Source: Candidatus Kapaibacterium sp. (GTDB lineage Bacteria; Bacteroidota; Ignavibacteria; Kapaibacteriales; UBA2268). Taken from it: a stretch of 64,000 bases of DNA. How positions within the stretch are numbered: position 1 is the first letter of the stretch; the number at the start of each line of letters is the position of its first letter. The notes beneath the pieces were generated by a model. The model searched no databases. It was not told the origin of the DNA and saw only the letters and a list, made by a program, of their open reading frames with translations. The stretch is from the NCBI GenBank assembly GCA_026418625.1, contig JAOABA010000042.1, forward strand, positions 1-64,000. The letters run 5' to 3'. This document shows positions 1-9,463 of the stretch, in pieces. The translations under genes and the position numbers were made by a program.

Positions 1-18
1 GATGTGTATAAGAGACAG
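1..18. other. Nextera/Tn5 mosaic-end adapter remnant (library artefact), not genomic
   Basis: gatgtgtataagagacag equals 18 of the 19 nt of the Tn5 mosaic end AGATGTGTATAAGAGACAG; translates to the MCIRDR artefact at the ORF N-terminus. Confidence 0.97.
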
Positions 19-19
19 A

Positions 20-502
20 TATAGGGTTGGACAAAAAACTGACTATGAGAGATTGATTCTCGATGTAAAAACTGACGGAACAATTACTCCTCAAGATGCT
101 GTTCATTACGCATCAAAAATTTTAAATGAACACATTCGATTCTTTATCAATTTTGAAGAAGTAGAGGAAGAAGTTCCACAACGTGATTCAGTTGAGGATG
201 AGGTCAAAGAAGCAGAACGTTCCAAATTAAGAAAAATCCTTCTTACCCCTGTTGATGAGCTTGAATTATCAGTTCGTGCTCATAATTGCCTTAAATCAGC
301 AAATGTTAAAACATTGGCTGAATTAGTATCTTTGCAAGAACATGAACTACTCAAATTCAGAAATTTTGGTCGAAAATCATTTGCAGAACTCGCCGAAGTT
401 GTTCATATGTATGGTCTGGAATTTGGTATGAATGTTGAAAAATTTCTTAAAGAAGAGCCACATAAAACATCAGAATCGAGCGAATCTTTAACTATTATTT
501 AG
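20..502 (+). CDS. rpoA: DNA-directed RNA polymerase subunit alpha, 5'-truncated at contig edge
   Basis: YRVGQKTDYERLILDVKTDGTITPQDAVHYASKIL and alpha-CTD (VDELELSVRAHNCLKSANVKTLAELV); followed by rplQ as usual. Confidence 0.96.
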   Translation, partial: YRVGQKTDYERLILDVKTDGTITPQDAVHYASKILNEHIRFFINFEEVEEEVPQRDSVEDEVKEAERSKLRKILLTPVDELELSVRAHNCLKSANVKTLAELVSLQEHELLKFRNFGRKSFAELAEVVHMYGLEFGMNVEKFLKEEPHKTSESSESLTII

Positions 503-514
503 TATGAGTTTGTT

Positions 515-1327
515 ATGAGACATTTAAAATCAGGAAGAAAGTTAAAAAGAACAAGTAGCCACAGAAAAGCTTTACTTAATAATTTAGCTACATCTCTTTT
601 TGAACATAAAAAAGTTGTTACAACTGAAGCAAAAGCAAAAGAATTGAGACCTTTTGCTGAAAACCTTATAACCAAAGCAAAGCACGCGCTTAGAAATGAA
701 AAACTTGGTTTGCTTCCCGAAGGACACAAAGTTGATATCCATAATAGAAGGATTGTCGGTAGATTTATCACTAATAAAGCAGTTCTTCAAGAGCTTTTTA
801 ATACAATTGCTCCTATGGTCGAGGAAAGACCCGGTGGTTATACAAGAATTATTAAATTAGGAACACGTAGAGGTGATGGTAGTCCAACTGCAATAATAGA
901 ATTGGTAGACTGGTCTGCTCCTCAGGATGGTGCTGTTTCTACAAAATCAAGAAGAAGAGGAAAAGCAGCTCAAACCACAACTAAAAAACAAAAACCTGCT
1001 GCTAAGGAAGAAGTAATAAAAGCTGAATCCAAAACCACAAGTGAAGAAGCAGTTGAGACTCAAATTGTTGCACCTGAAACAATTGAAACAAGCGAAAACA
1101 TTAGTGAGACTATCGACACTACAATTAAAGAACAGAATCAAGAAGAAGTTACTACTGAAACCATTGAAGAGACAACTTCAGAAGCTGAGCAGGGAACAGA
1201 GGAAATAAAAGCCGAATCAGAACAAGCTTCTAATCAAGAAGCGGCTGATATTAAGAATGACTCTGAATTAAATAATGAAGAACCAAAAACAGATTCTGAG
1301 GAAGAAAATAAAGAAAATATAAGTTAA
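515..1327 (+). CDS. rplQ: 50S ribosomal protein L17 with long Lys-then-Glu/Thr-rich C-terminal extension
   Basis: MRHLKSGRKLKRTSSHRKALLNNLATSLFEHKKVVTTEAKAKELRPFAENLITKAK; GGYTRIIKLGTRRGDGSPTAIIELV. Confidence 0.97.
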   Translation: MRHLKSGRKLKRTSSHRKALLNNLATSLFEHKKVVTTEAKAKELRPFAENLITKAKHALRNEKLGLLPEGHKVDIHNRRIVGRFITNKAVLQELFNTIAPMVEERPGGYTRIIKLGTRRGDGSPTAIIELVDWSAPQDGAVSTKSRRRGKAAQTTTKKQKPAAKEEVIKAESKTTSEEAVETQIVAPETIETSENISETIDTTIKEQNQEEVTTETIEETTSEAEQGTEEIKAESEQASNQEAADIKNDSELNNEEPKTDSEEENKENIS

Positions 1328-1353
1328 TTATGTAAATACTAGAGAATACTAAA

Positions 1354-1390
1354 GAAGCTGTCTAATATAAAGACAGCTTCTTTTTTTTAA
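1354..1390 (+). terminator. Rho-independent terminator after rplQ
   Basis: GAAGCTGTCT-aatataaag-ACAGCTTC followed by a T run. Confidence 0.85.
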
Positions 1391-1412
1391 AGTAATTTTA
1401 TAATTTTGACTC

Positions 1413-2225
1413 TTATTTCCTGATTATCCATATTTCCTGACTTCCCGCAATTTGATAGTCAGTTTCTTTAATATGCTTCACAATATTGTAATTTTTTAAG
1501 AGAATATTCCTCATAAATTTCTCACCTTGAAAAACAGCCATAATTCTTGAACCGAGCTTAACATTTGCTCTTACTATGATATCACCGGCTTCATATCTTT
1601 TCATTTCTGAAGCAGTTAGCTTCTTATGTGCATAATAATCACCGTGGACTGTAAAGAGGAAATAACCTCCGGGTTTTAAAATTCTCAAAATTTCTTCTAG
1701 CCATTCTTTTTGGTAGATTTCAGTCAGATGAGTGAAGACTGAAGCGGCATAAACAAAATCAAAATAATCATCTGAGAAGCTAAATGGAGGATGATAATCA
1801 TTTTTAATAAATATAATATTTTTATAAACTTTTTTGCACCATTCAATCATTTTCGAATCCACATCACTACCAAAAATTTTTGAATCGGGGAACTCATCTT
1901 TAATATGTGTAATAATTCTACCAATTCCGCAGCCCCATTCAAGAATAGTAGGTGAAGGATTATCCGATAATGACCGATAAATCTCTTTAATACTTTTAGC
2001 AGCTTGCTTACCACTTTCAAAAAAAAGTTCATAGCTTGTTCTGCCAAAAGTTTCATAAATAAAGTGAATAGGTGGATAAACTAAATTAGGGTTTTTGATT
2101 TTATATTTTTGATTTCTTAAATGATACTTAATTAAATAATATCTAAATCTCAATTTTTCCGCAAAACTAAGTAAGTGCAAAGTGCGAAGTAAACCTGAAA
2201 AAAATTGTTTGATATTTAAGTTCAT
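1413..2225 (-). CDS. class I SAM-dependent methyltransferase
   Basis: TILEWGCGIGRIITHIKDEFPDSKIFGSDVDSKMIEWCKK; LKPGGYFLFTVHG. Confidence 0.85.
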   Translation of the reverse strand: MNLNIKQFFSGLLRTLHLLSFAEKLRFRYYLIKYHLRNQKYKIKNPNLVYPPIHFIYETFGRTSYELFFESGKQAAKSIKEIYRSLSDNPSPTILEWGCGIGRIITHIKDEFPDSKIFGSDVDSKMIEWCKKVYKNIIFIKNDYHPPFSFSDDYFDFVYAASVFTHLTEIYQKEWLEEILRILKPGGYFLFTVHGDYYAHKKLTASEMKRYEAGDIIVRANVKLGSRIMAVFQGEKFMRNILLKNYNIVKHIKETDYQIAGSQEIWIIRK

Positions 2226-3910
2226 TTTCCTATCACAACAACAATTTTACTTTCCCAGATTTCATTTGTTTCTGTATCAGATGCTTGAAATAGGACGATA
2301 TATTGCCCCGGTGGAAGAACTTCATCATTCTTTGTTCTTCCATTCCATTGGAATGAGCCGATTGATGCAGAAATTCTATTATTAATTGGTTCGTAAACCA
2401 AAAATCCAGCTGTATCAAATATTTTGGCTGTAATTAGAGCATCTTTAAAAGGTAATTCATATTGAATTTCAGTATGTGTATCATTTCCTTGGCTATATGG
2501 AGAAAAAGGATTTGGTTTTGCTATTATTAAGCCATTGGGATTGGAAATTTCATAAATACTATTCGGTTTTCCGGGGGTTCCACCTTTTTCATCTCTTGAA
2601 GAAGACCAGTTCTTTTTTTCTGATGAATTGAGATGAACGTTTATCTTTTCGAGACTAACATTTTTCTTAATGGTTAAAGAGGGTAAATGCATTGAGGGTT
2701 CATAATTCACCGAGTCCATAACTATGGCGTTAGGGTCTGCTATGATTAGTTTATCACCTGCTACAAGAAGATTGAAAGAGGATTTTTGAGCGAGAATATT
2801 CTTAGCACCTCTCAGTTTTGGAAATTTATTGAAAATTAATGTATCAAAAGCAACTAAAAAATATCCTTTAGGCTCTATAGAAACTTCATTTGAGATTCTA
2901 AAAGTATCACTTTTTGTTCTGTTTTGTTTATTTGCAATAAACCAATTTTTTAAATTAATTGTGTCAGGAGTTGTATTATAAAATTCTAAATACTCGGAAT
3001 TATCACTTGAAACATCATACATTATTTCATTAAATCTAATAGAATTAAATGGATAGCTGACATATAAATCAAAATATAATTTAGCAAGTGTGTCCTTTTT
3101 GGAATTAATAATAAGGTAAAAAATGCAATTAAATTTTCCTTTTCGAGGTATCAATTTCTCTATTTCATTATATTTAATTTGGGTTTCTACAAAGTTGTCT
3201 TTTGGTAGAGATAAAATTGAGCCTTGATATATTTTTTCTTCATTTGCAAAATGATTATCATTGTTTATGTCAGCAATAACTTCAAAATTAGCTTCAGAAA
3301 TTGATTTCCTTCCTGTATTTTGAATATTAAAAATATAATTCAAATCTATATCTCTTGATAATAGAATTTTAACTGAAAAATCTCTCAAAGCTTGACAATT
3401 TTCATAACCAGCTGTGGCACTATCGGGAGAGCAAGATGCAGCCCAGTTTTCCTTTGAAACAGCAGGTTTTAAGCAATCAATACGTTCAAGTGATATACCA
3501 GCTTTTCCCCATTTCATATCGTAATAAACAGAATCTATAATGGTCATATCACTATTTCTTATTACTATCAAGTCATTAGTATTATTAAAAGTTGGGATTT
3601 TGCTGACTTGAATTATCTGACAATCTTCTGGAATTTTTCTCTTAATTTTCAAAGCACTGGAATCTTTGGTTAAGAGAGCAAATCTTTTTGATTTTAAAGT
3701 AAAATCAGGGATAGTTGCTTTTGTGTTGGTTGCATCGTTAATTAAGCAAGCTGTGCAAATAAAATCATCATCGTCAAAATTATAAATTTCAACCCATTCC
3801 GGCTCGGAACCGACAGGAGCAGGTTGAACTTCATTAATTATCAAATTAGCTTTTGATGTAATAGGAATAATAAAAAAAAGAAAAATTAATAGAGATACAT
3901 TAATCTTCAT
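2222..3910 (-). CDS. secreted lamin-tail-domain protein with C-terminal FlgD/T9SS-like sorting region
   Basis: LIINEVQPAPVGSEPEWVEIYNFDD and RFNEIMYDVSSDNSEYLEFYNTTPDTINLKNW (two LTD-like segments); C-term WNGRTKNDEVLPPGQYIVLFQA. Start moved to MKINVSLLIFLFF (signal peptide) at 3910. Confidence 0.75.
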   Translation of the reverse strand: MKINVSLLIFLFFIIPITSKANLIINEVQPAPVGSEPEWVEIYNFDDDDFICTACLINDATNTKATIPDFTLKSKRFALLTKDSSALKIKRKIPEDCQIIQVSKIPTFNNTNDLIVIRNSDMTIIDSVYYDMKWGKAGISLERIDCLKPAVSKENWAASCSPDSATAGYENCQALRDFSVKILLSRDIDLNYIFNIQNTGRKSISEANFEVIADINNDNHFANEEKIYQGSILSLPKDNFVETQIKYNEIEKLIPRKGKFNCIFYLIINSKKDTLAKLYFDLYVSYPFNSIRFNEIMYDVSSDNSEYLEFYNTTPDTINLKNWFIANKQNRTKSDTFRISNEVSIEPKGYFLVAFDTLIFNKFPKLRGAKNILAQKSSFNLLVAGDKLIIADPNAIVMDSVNYEPSMHLPSLTIKKNVSLEKINVHLNSSEKKNWSSSRDEKGGTPGKPNSIYEISNPNGLIIAKPNPFSPYSQGNDTHTEIQYELPFKDALITAKIFDTAGFLVYEPINNRISASIGSFQWNGRTKNDEVLPPGQYIVLFQASDTETNEIWESKIVVVIGK

Positions 3911-4388
3911 TTCTGTAATATTTGATAATTTTTTCAACATCCGATGAATCCAACAAAATTCTAATAAATGATTGAAATTTTTGTTCTTCTTTTTCATCAA
4001 ATCTGTTTTTTATTGGGCTATCAATATCAAGCACACCGATTACTTCACCATCAAAAAATATTGGTATTACCATTTCACTTTGAGAAGCTGAATCACAAAC
4101 AATATGCCCCGGGAAAAGATGAACATCTGGAACGATTTGAGTCCTTTTCTCAGCTATAGCAGTTCCACAAACACCTTTACCAATTGGAATTCTTATACAA
4201 GCAACCTTACCCTGAAAAGGTCCGAGAATAAGTTCGTTGCCTGACAAGAAATAAAATCCCACCCAATTAATTTGTGAAGTATGTTCGAATATGAAAGCAC
4301 ATAAATTTGAGGCATTAGCTATAAAATTTCTCTCACCTTTGAACAATTCCGATATTTGGTTTACCTCCATATTAACCCTTTTTAACAA
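3900..4388 (-). CDS. msrC: GAF-domain free methionine-(R)-sulfoxide reductase-like protein
   Basis: LILGPFQGKVACIRIPIGKGVCGTAIAEKRTQIVPDVHLFPGHIVCDSASQSEMVIPIFFDGEVIGVLDIDSP is characteristic of fRMsr. Confidence 0.85.
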   Translation of the reverse strand: MLKRVNMEVNQISELFKGERNFIANASNLCAFIFEHTSQINWVGFYFLSGNELILGPFQGKVACIRIPIGKGVCGTAIAEKRTQIVPDVHLFPGHIVCDSASQSEMVIPIFFDGEVIGVLDIDSPIKNRFDEKEEQKFQSFIRILLDSSDVEKIIKYYRNED

Positions 4389-5487
4389 AGTAATCTTCCA
4401 ATACTTTTAAAACCCTCTGACTTGTTTTGCCATCCCAAAACAAAGGAATCTTACTTTCTTTCCATTGGTTATTGAGCGCTTTTTGAGTAAGATTAACCAT
4501 TTTTTCCATATCCAAGCCAACAATTTCATTAGAGCCTTCTGTAACTGTTATTGGTCTCTCAGTGTTTTCTCTTACAGTTATGCAGGGGATTTTCAAAGCT
4601 GTAGTTTCCTCCTGAATACCACCCGAATCAGTAATTACAAGCTTTGAATTGCTCATTAGTTTTTGAAAATCAAGGTATCCTATTGGTTCAGTAAGAATTA
4701 GATTTTTCAATGAATTAACATATTCATTAAGTCCAAATTCTGCTAATTTATTTCTCGTTCTTGGATGAATAGGAAAAATTATCTTTATATCCTTTTGAAT
4801 TTCCTCGAAAGCATTAATTATTTTTGAAATATTTTCCTTAAAATCCACATTAGAAGGTCTATGAAGTGTAACTAAAATATAATTTTCTTTTTCTAAGTTT
4901 AATTCATTCATAATATTGGATTTTTCAGCAAGAGGAAGGAATTGAAACAAGGTATCAATCATAATATTACCAACAAAGAAAATTTTAGAGGGTGAGACAC
5001 CTTCTTTTAATAAATTTTCATCTGCATCTTTTGAAGGTGTAAGAAGAATATCGGCGAGAGCATCTGTAACAAGTCTATTTATTTCCTCCGGCATAGTTCT
5101 GTCATAGCTTCTCAATCCAGCTTCCAAATGAATGATTTTAATTCCCATCTTTGAAGCAACAAGAGAGCAAGCCATTGTTGAATTAACATCTCCAACCACA
5201 AGAACTGCGTCAGGTTGAACATCAAGGCAGACATCCTCGAATTTTTCCATTATCTTGGCAGTTTGCTTAGAATGTGAATCAGATCCAACTCCAAGCGATA
5301 TATTAGGTTTTGGAATTTGCAGTTGATTGAAAAATAAATCTGACATATTAGCATCATAGTGCTGTCCGGTATGAACTATAATAGGTTCAAATGAATCATA
5401 TTTTCTATACTCCTTCATTAAAGGAGCGATTTTCATAAAGTTAGGTCTTGCCCCAACAACATTAATAATTTTCACTTTTTTCACCAT
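4372..5487 (-). CDS. wecB: UDP-N-acetylglucosamine 2-epimerase (non-hydrolysing)
   Basis: GARPNFMKIAPLMKEYRK; HTGQHYDANMSDLFF; ITDSGGIQEETTALKIPCITVRENTERPITVTEGSN. Confidence 0.95.
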   Translation of the reverse strand: MVKKVKIINVVGARPNFMKIAPLMKEYRKYDSFEPIIVHTGQHYDANMSDLFFNQLQIPKPNISLGVGSDSHSKQTAKIMEKFEDVCLDVQPDAVLVVGDVNSTMACSLVASKMGIKIIHLEAGLRSYDRTMPEEINRLVTDALADILLTPSKDADENLLKEGVSPSKIFFVGNIMIDTLFQFLPLAEKSNIMNELNLEKENYILVTLHRPSNVDFKENISKIINAFEEIQKDIKIIFPIHPRTRNKLAEFGLNEYVNSLKNLILTEPIGYLDFQKLMSNSKLVITDSGGIQEETTALKIPCITVRENTERPITVTEGSNEIVGLDMEKMVNLTQKALNNQWKESKIPLFWDGKTSQRVLKVLEDYFVKKG

Positions 5488-7688
5488 TTCACATATAAAT
5501 AAACAGGTTCCGACTTAATATTTTCTCGATTATCATATAGCCTTATCTCATAACGGTTGCTCTTTCTCCGCTTCAAGAAGTTAGAAGGGAAGGTCGCTAT
5601 AAGGTAATCTTTAGTATAATTTGTATTAATAGTTTTAACTGTAGTTTCGTTGATTACAACTAAAGTATTGTCATTATGATTTTCAGTTTTAATATAAATA
5701 TAAAAGCTGACTGAGTCTTTTGGAACTTTAATAGTATCAGGAAAAATGGAATTTATTTTGAATATTTCACTCGCTTTGGTTGTTTCATCAGTCCTAACTC
5801 GAGTTAAATCAAAAGGAATTTTATAAATATTATAATTTTGAGTGGAATATTCTTTCAATAAATTAGGTTTTTGAGTTGCTAAAACGGAATCTTCTCTTAT
5901 TTCAGTTATATATAATCCTTCACCCAAAATAATAAAGGGATCATATAAATTTCTTATTTCTATTGGGACCATATTTTCGGTTACAAACCATAGACCTAAC
6001 TGCTTACGTAAAAATACATTATTTAAAATTTGGGTAAATCTACTATATAAATCATCCTTACTTCTGATATCAATTCTATGAGGATATTCACCATTGTTTG
6101 CCCAAAAACCTAAGATAAAATAAAGATAAACATCGCTGCACCAACTGATGCCATTATATACAATAATTCTATTTCCATAAGGTATTTTATCTTTATATGC
6201 CTGATAAAGCTTTTTGCCGGGGATATATCCCAGACCCCACTCTGGTTTTCCATGCTTAGCAGCTAAATCACCAAAAGCATAAATGTAAGCAAATAGATAG
6301 AGTGGGATAGAGACAGCAAATAAATAGTATATTGCTTTCCTCTGATTTTTATAAATAAGATAAGATATAATTATAACAGTCAAAGATGCATAAATTATTA
6401 AAAACCAATGTTGTTTATAAATGTAAGCATCGAGAGCATTGAATCTTAATACAAAAAAATTGCTGAGCTTCCATATTTCCCCTTTTATGAGTCCGAAATA
6501 AGAAACTAAAATAATTCCTAAACTCAATATTGAAGCTATGACTAATCTAATAATGAGTTTCTTTTTATCTAATTCTAATTCAGAAAATTTTTGTATGGCG
6601 ATGAAAGCATAAATGAGCCAAAATATTCCTGTATAAAATGTATATCTTGCTTGTAAATAATAATTTTCTAAATAATTTGGGAAATAAGCTGCCCTTAAAA
6701 TGACAAACATAAATAATCCTGTCATAATAATTATAAATAAAAGATATACATTTTCTCTTTTTCTTAAAAAACTACGAAAAGAAATAAACGGTTTTAATAA
6801 TACAGAAAAAATAAATGGAGCAATTGAAAGAATTAAATAAAAAGAATATATAGCTATAATTATTCCTCTAAATTCATAAGGATTATATTGAATTGCTCCA
6901 GTCATTGTTTTGACCTGAATCGGTGCTCCTGAGGCTTTTCTGCTAACAAATTCTATAATATCTCCGCTTGCTTTCATTAAAACCTGTGGGAAAAAGGCAA
7001 TAATAGCAATACAAGTAGCTAATACAAAAAGCCAGATTCTGCTCCCAAAAGTTTTTATAGGGTGTGGACTTTTTTCTTCATTAGGTAGCCACCAAATAAG
7101 GAAAAAAGCTGGTAAGATAGCAAAACCCTGATCTCTTGTAATTAATGAAAGACCGAGTAGAACACCAAATAAAACTACCCACTTTTCTTTTAATTCATTT
7201 CTTGCCTTAAAAAAAGCATATACAGTCATAACAAACATCGGGAAAAATAGATTTTCCGTCATTACTGTCTGTGGGAAAGTATAATGATAAGGTAGAAATG
7301 TTGAGATGATTGCCGGAAGTATCGCGTATTTTCTTTCGAGGAACATTCTTGACAACAACCAAACAGGAAAAACCAGCAATGATGACAAAAAAGCATTTAT
7401 GACATACATCGCAATATGGAAATTATCCCCGAAAAGAAAGGCTGGTGCTAAAAGAAATGGATAGACATAAGGGACTTTAGCAATTTTAATTTTATAAACA
7501 TCAAGATGATAAAAAGCCCAAGCTAAATCTTTGTAATAAACTTCATCACCAAGAATTTCCGGTCCCGGTATAAAGAATGAAAAGATAATCTTTATGATTA
7601 CATTAAAAAAATAAAGTGCTAATATGAAAAAAGTAAATTTCCTTTTTTCATCAGACATAATCCATTCATAGGTGCTTTTTATATTCAT
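5481..7688 (-). CDS. multi-pass membrane glycosyltransferase (GT39/PMT-like)
   Basis: 735 aa, many TM helices, N-terminal acidic LGDEVYYKDLAWAFYH motif and a periplasmic C-terminal domain. Confidence 0.7.
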   Translation of the reverse strand: MNIKSTYEWIMSDEKRKFTFFILALYFFNVIIKIIFSFFIPGPEILGDEVYYKDLAWAFYHLDVYKIKIAKVPYVYPFLLAPAFLFGDNFHIAMYVINAFLSSLLVFPVWLLSRMFLERKYAILPAIISTFLPYHYTFPQTVMTENLFFPMFVMTVYAFFKARNELKEKWVVLFGVLLGLSLITRDQGFAILPAFFLIWWLPNEEKSPHPIKTFGSRIWLFVLATCIAIIAFFPQVLMKASGDIIEFVSRKASGAPIQVKTMTGAIQYNPYEFRGIIIAIYSFYLILSIAPFIFSVLLKPFISFRSFLRKRENVYLLFIIIMTGLFMFVILRAAYFPNYLENYYLQARYTFYTGIFWLIYAFIAIQKFSELELDKKKLIIRLVIASILSLGIILVSYFGLIKGEIWKLSNFFVLRFNALDAYIYKQHWFLIIYASLTVIIISYLIYKNQRKAIYYLFAVSIPLYLFAYIYAFGDLAAKHGKPEWGLGYIPGKKLYQAYKDKIPYGNRIIVYNGISWCSDVYLYFILGFWANNGEYPHRIDIRSKDDLYSRFTQILNNVFLRKQLGLWFVTENMVPIEIRNLYDPFIILGEGLYITEIREDSVLATQKPNLLKEYSTQNYNIYKIPFDLTRVRTDETTKASEIFKINSIFPDTIKVPKDSVSFYIYIKTENHNDNTLVVINETTVKTINTNYTKDYLIATFPSNFLKRRKSNRYEIRLYDNRENIKSEPVYLYVKW

Positions 7689-7704
7689 TTGTAAATTTTG
7701 CTAA

Positions 7705-8142
7705 TTACTGGACGGTAAAGTAAACATTTTTGGATTTCAAACCGGTTTCAACATCAAGTAAATAAATTTCATAGGAGCCCGGGACAGAATATAAATCTTT
7801 AGGAACTACAAAAGATAAAAGTGTGAGTTCTGGATTTTTATCTGCAGGGAGTTGCCTTCCTTCCCAAACTACTATGACTGACTTCTTTAAATTTTTTACT
7901 TCCATCCAGATAACTGATTTTCCATCGTGTAAATTAAAATCCTGTCCAGCGAATGTTGTCTTTGGATCATATCTTAATATTTGAGGGCTTAGAGAATCCG
8001 CTATATTTTCAGATTTCTGTTGAGAGTTACCTACATCTCTGGTTTTAATTTCATTCCCTTGTTTAATATCATCATTATTACAGGATATAATTAATATCCC
8101 AATCAAAATCATTGATAATTTGTATAAGAAATATTTCATCAT
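7705..8142 (-). CDS. small predicted lipoprotein
   Basis: MMKYFLYKLSMILIGILIISCNNDD: lipobox LIISC. Confidence 0.6.
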   Translation of the reverse strand: MMKYFLYKLSMILIGILIISCNNDDIKQGNEIKTRDVGNSQQKSENIADSLSPQILRYDPKTTFAGQDFNLHDGKSVIWMEVKNLKKSVIVVWEGRQLPADKNPELTLLSFVVPKDLYSVPGSYEIYLLDVETGLKSKNVYFTVQ

Positions 8143-8157
8143 AATTCAATAAATCTC

Positions 8158-9411
8158 TTATTTACAATAAATAAAATAAAGTCTTTCACCAAAAATTCCA
8201 AGTGCTTCATATCTTTGCTTTTTCCAATTGTATATAGGTTCGGACATTTTGTCCATCATTTTACTTGCTGATAAAGTATTTTTTTCGAGATTTCTTATCA
8301 CAAGTGCTGAACTTGTGGTATAAGCAATTGTTGGTTCTCCGGACTTTTTTACAAAATTTCCTTTTAAATCCACTTCTGAATTTAATGAATACCTTCTTCC
8401 ATTAATATTGACGAAACAATCCAAATCACAGCCTACAAAATAAATATCTTTTCCATCATAAGTAAAAAGTGGATTTGTTGAGTTAGCTCCTGAAATATAT
8501 TCTGTATTGCTATAAACCACATAAAAGTTATTATTTTTCTTTGCTTTGAAGGCTACCATTTCAAGTATAGGATTGATATTTATATTTCCAACCCAATCAT
8601 ACACTTTACTAACTAAGGGTTCATAATATTTATCATTTAGTGTCAAAACAATTTGTTCACTTTTTGTTCTTTCGATGGCAATTGCGGCAATAGTGCCTTC
8701 GGGATTCATTTTAGAATCAATAATTCTATTAAAAGGTTCTGATATTGATTCACGATTTTTATATATTTCCCAGCTGTTCCCAAGTTTAGCAGCATAAATA
8801 AACGAGCCATCATTCCAATAACCAATGGCTTTTACTGCGTCAAATCTTGGTCCTTGATCATTTCCTATTCTGACATAAGTTCCACCATCTCTGTTTGTTA
8901 CAACAGCTCTTCTTTTACTATCAGCAGAGATATACAATGTTGTAACATCAGGTATGTCTAATTCTTTCGAGGATCCAAATTTAACTTTGCCAGCACTATC
9001 AATCTTGCCCGAAACGCTTTGCCGACCTTCAGTTGTATAGGTGAAGAAAAGATTTTTAGAATCTGGTGTAAAGAATAACTGTCCTGCCCTAAAAGCCTTT
9101 AAATACAATGTTGTATCGTTTGTTAATAAATGCCAGTAATTTCCGTCGTCTTTAGCATAACAAGCCCATCGATTACCGTCTCTTGAAAATTTTATGTCTT
9201 GAATTCCAGAGAAAATATCGGATTGCTTCCCGTTTACATAAAGGCGGAATCTGTTTGTATATGGTCTTGTAATAGCCAACCAATTACCGGTTGAATCAAT
9301 ACCGTATTTATCAATCTTCTCTGAACCATCAAGAACTATTTCATCAAAACATTGCTGGGATAAAATAGTTAATGTTGATAAAAAAAATAATGATATTACG
9401 ACTCTAAACAT
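8158..9411 (-). CDS. secreted WD40/beta-propeller-like protein of unknown function (paralogue of 29730..30977)
   Basis: signal peptide; aligns over its length by eye with 29730..30977 (DGSEKIDKYGIDSTGNWLAITRPYTNRFRLYVNGK / DGSEPLVSYGIDTTGVWWALTQPYSNSYRITINGK). Confidence 0.6.
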   Translation of the reverse strand: MFRVVISLFFLSTLTILSQQCFDEIVLDGSEKIDKYGIDSTGNWLAITRPYTNRFRLYVNGKQSDIFSGIQDIKFSRDGNRWACYAKDDGNYWHLLTNDTTLYLKAFRAGQLFFTPDSKNLFFTYTTEGRQSVSGKIDSAGKVKFGSSKELDIPDVTTLYISADSKRRAVVTNRDGGTYVRIGNDQGPRFDAVKAIGYWNDGSFIYAAKLGNSWEIYKNRESISEPFNRIIDSKMNPEGTIAAIAIERTKSEQIVLTLNDKYYEPLVSKVYDWVGNININPILEMVAFKAKKNNNFYVVYSNTEYISGANSTNPLFTYDGKDIYFVGCDLDCFVNINGRRYSLNSEVDLKGNFVKKSGEPTIAYTTSSALVIRNLEKNTLSASKMMDKMSEPIYNWKKQRYEALGIFGERLYFIYCK

Positions 9412-9463
9412 ACATTTTCACTATATTTTCAATACAAAAATAAGAAAAAGTAGCTTAGAGTAA

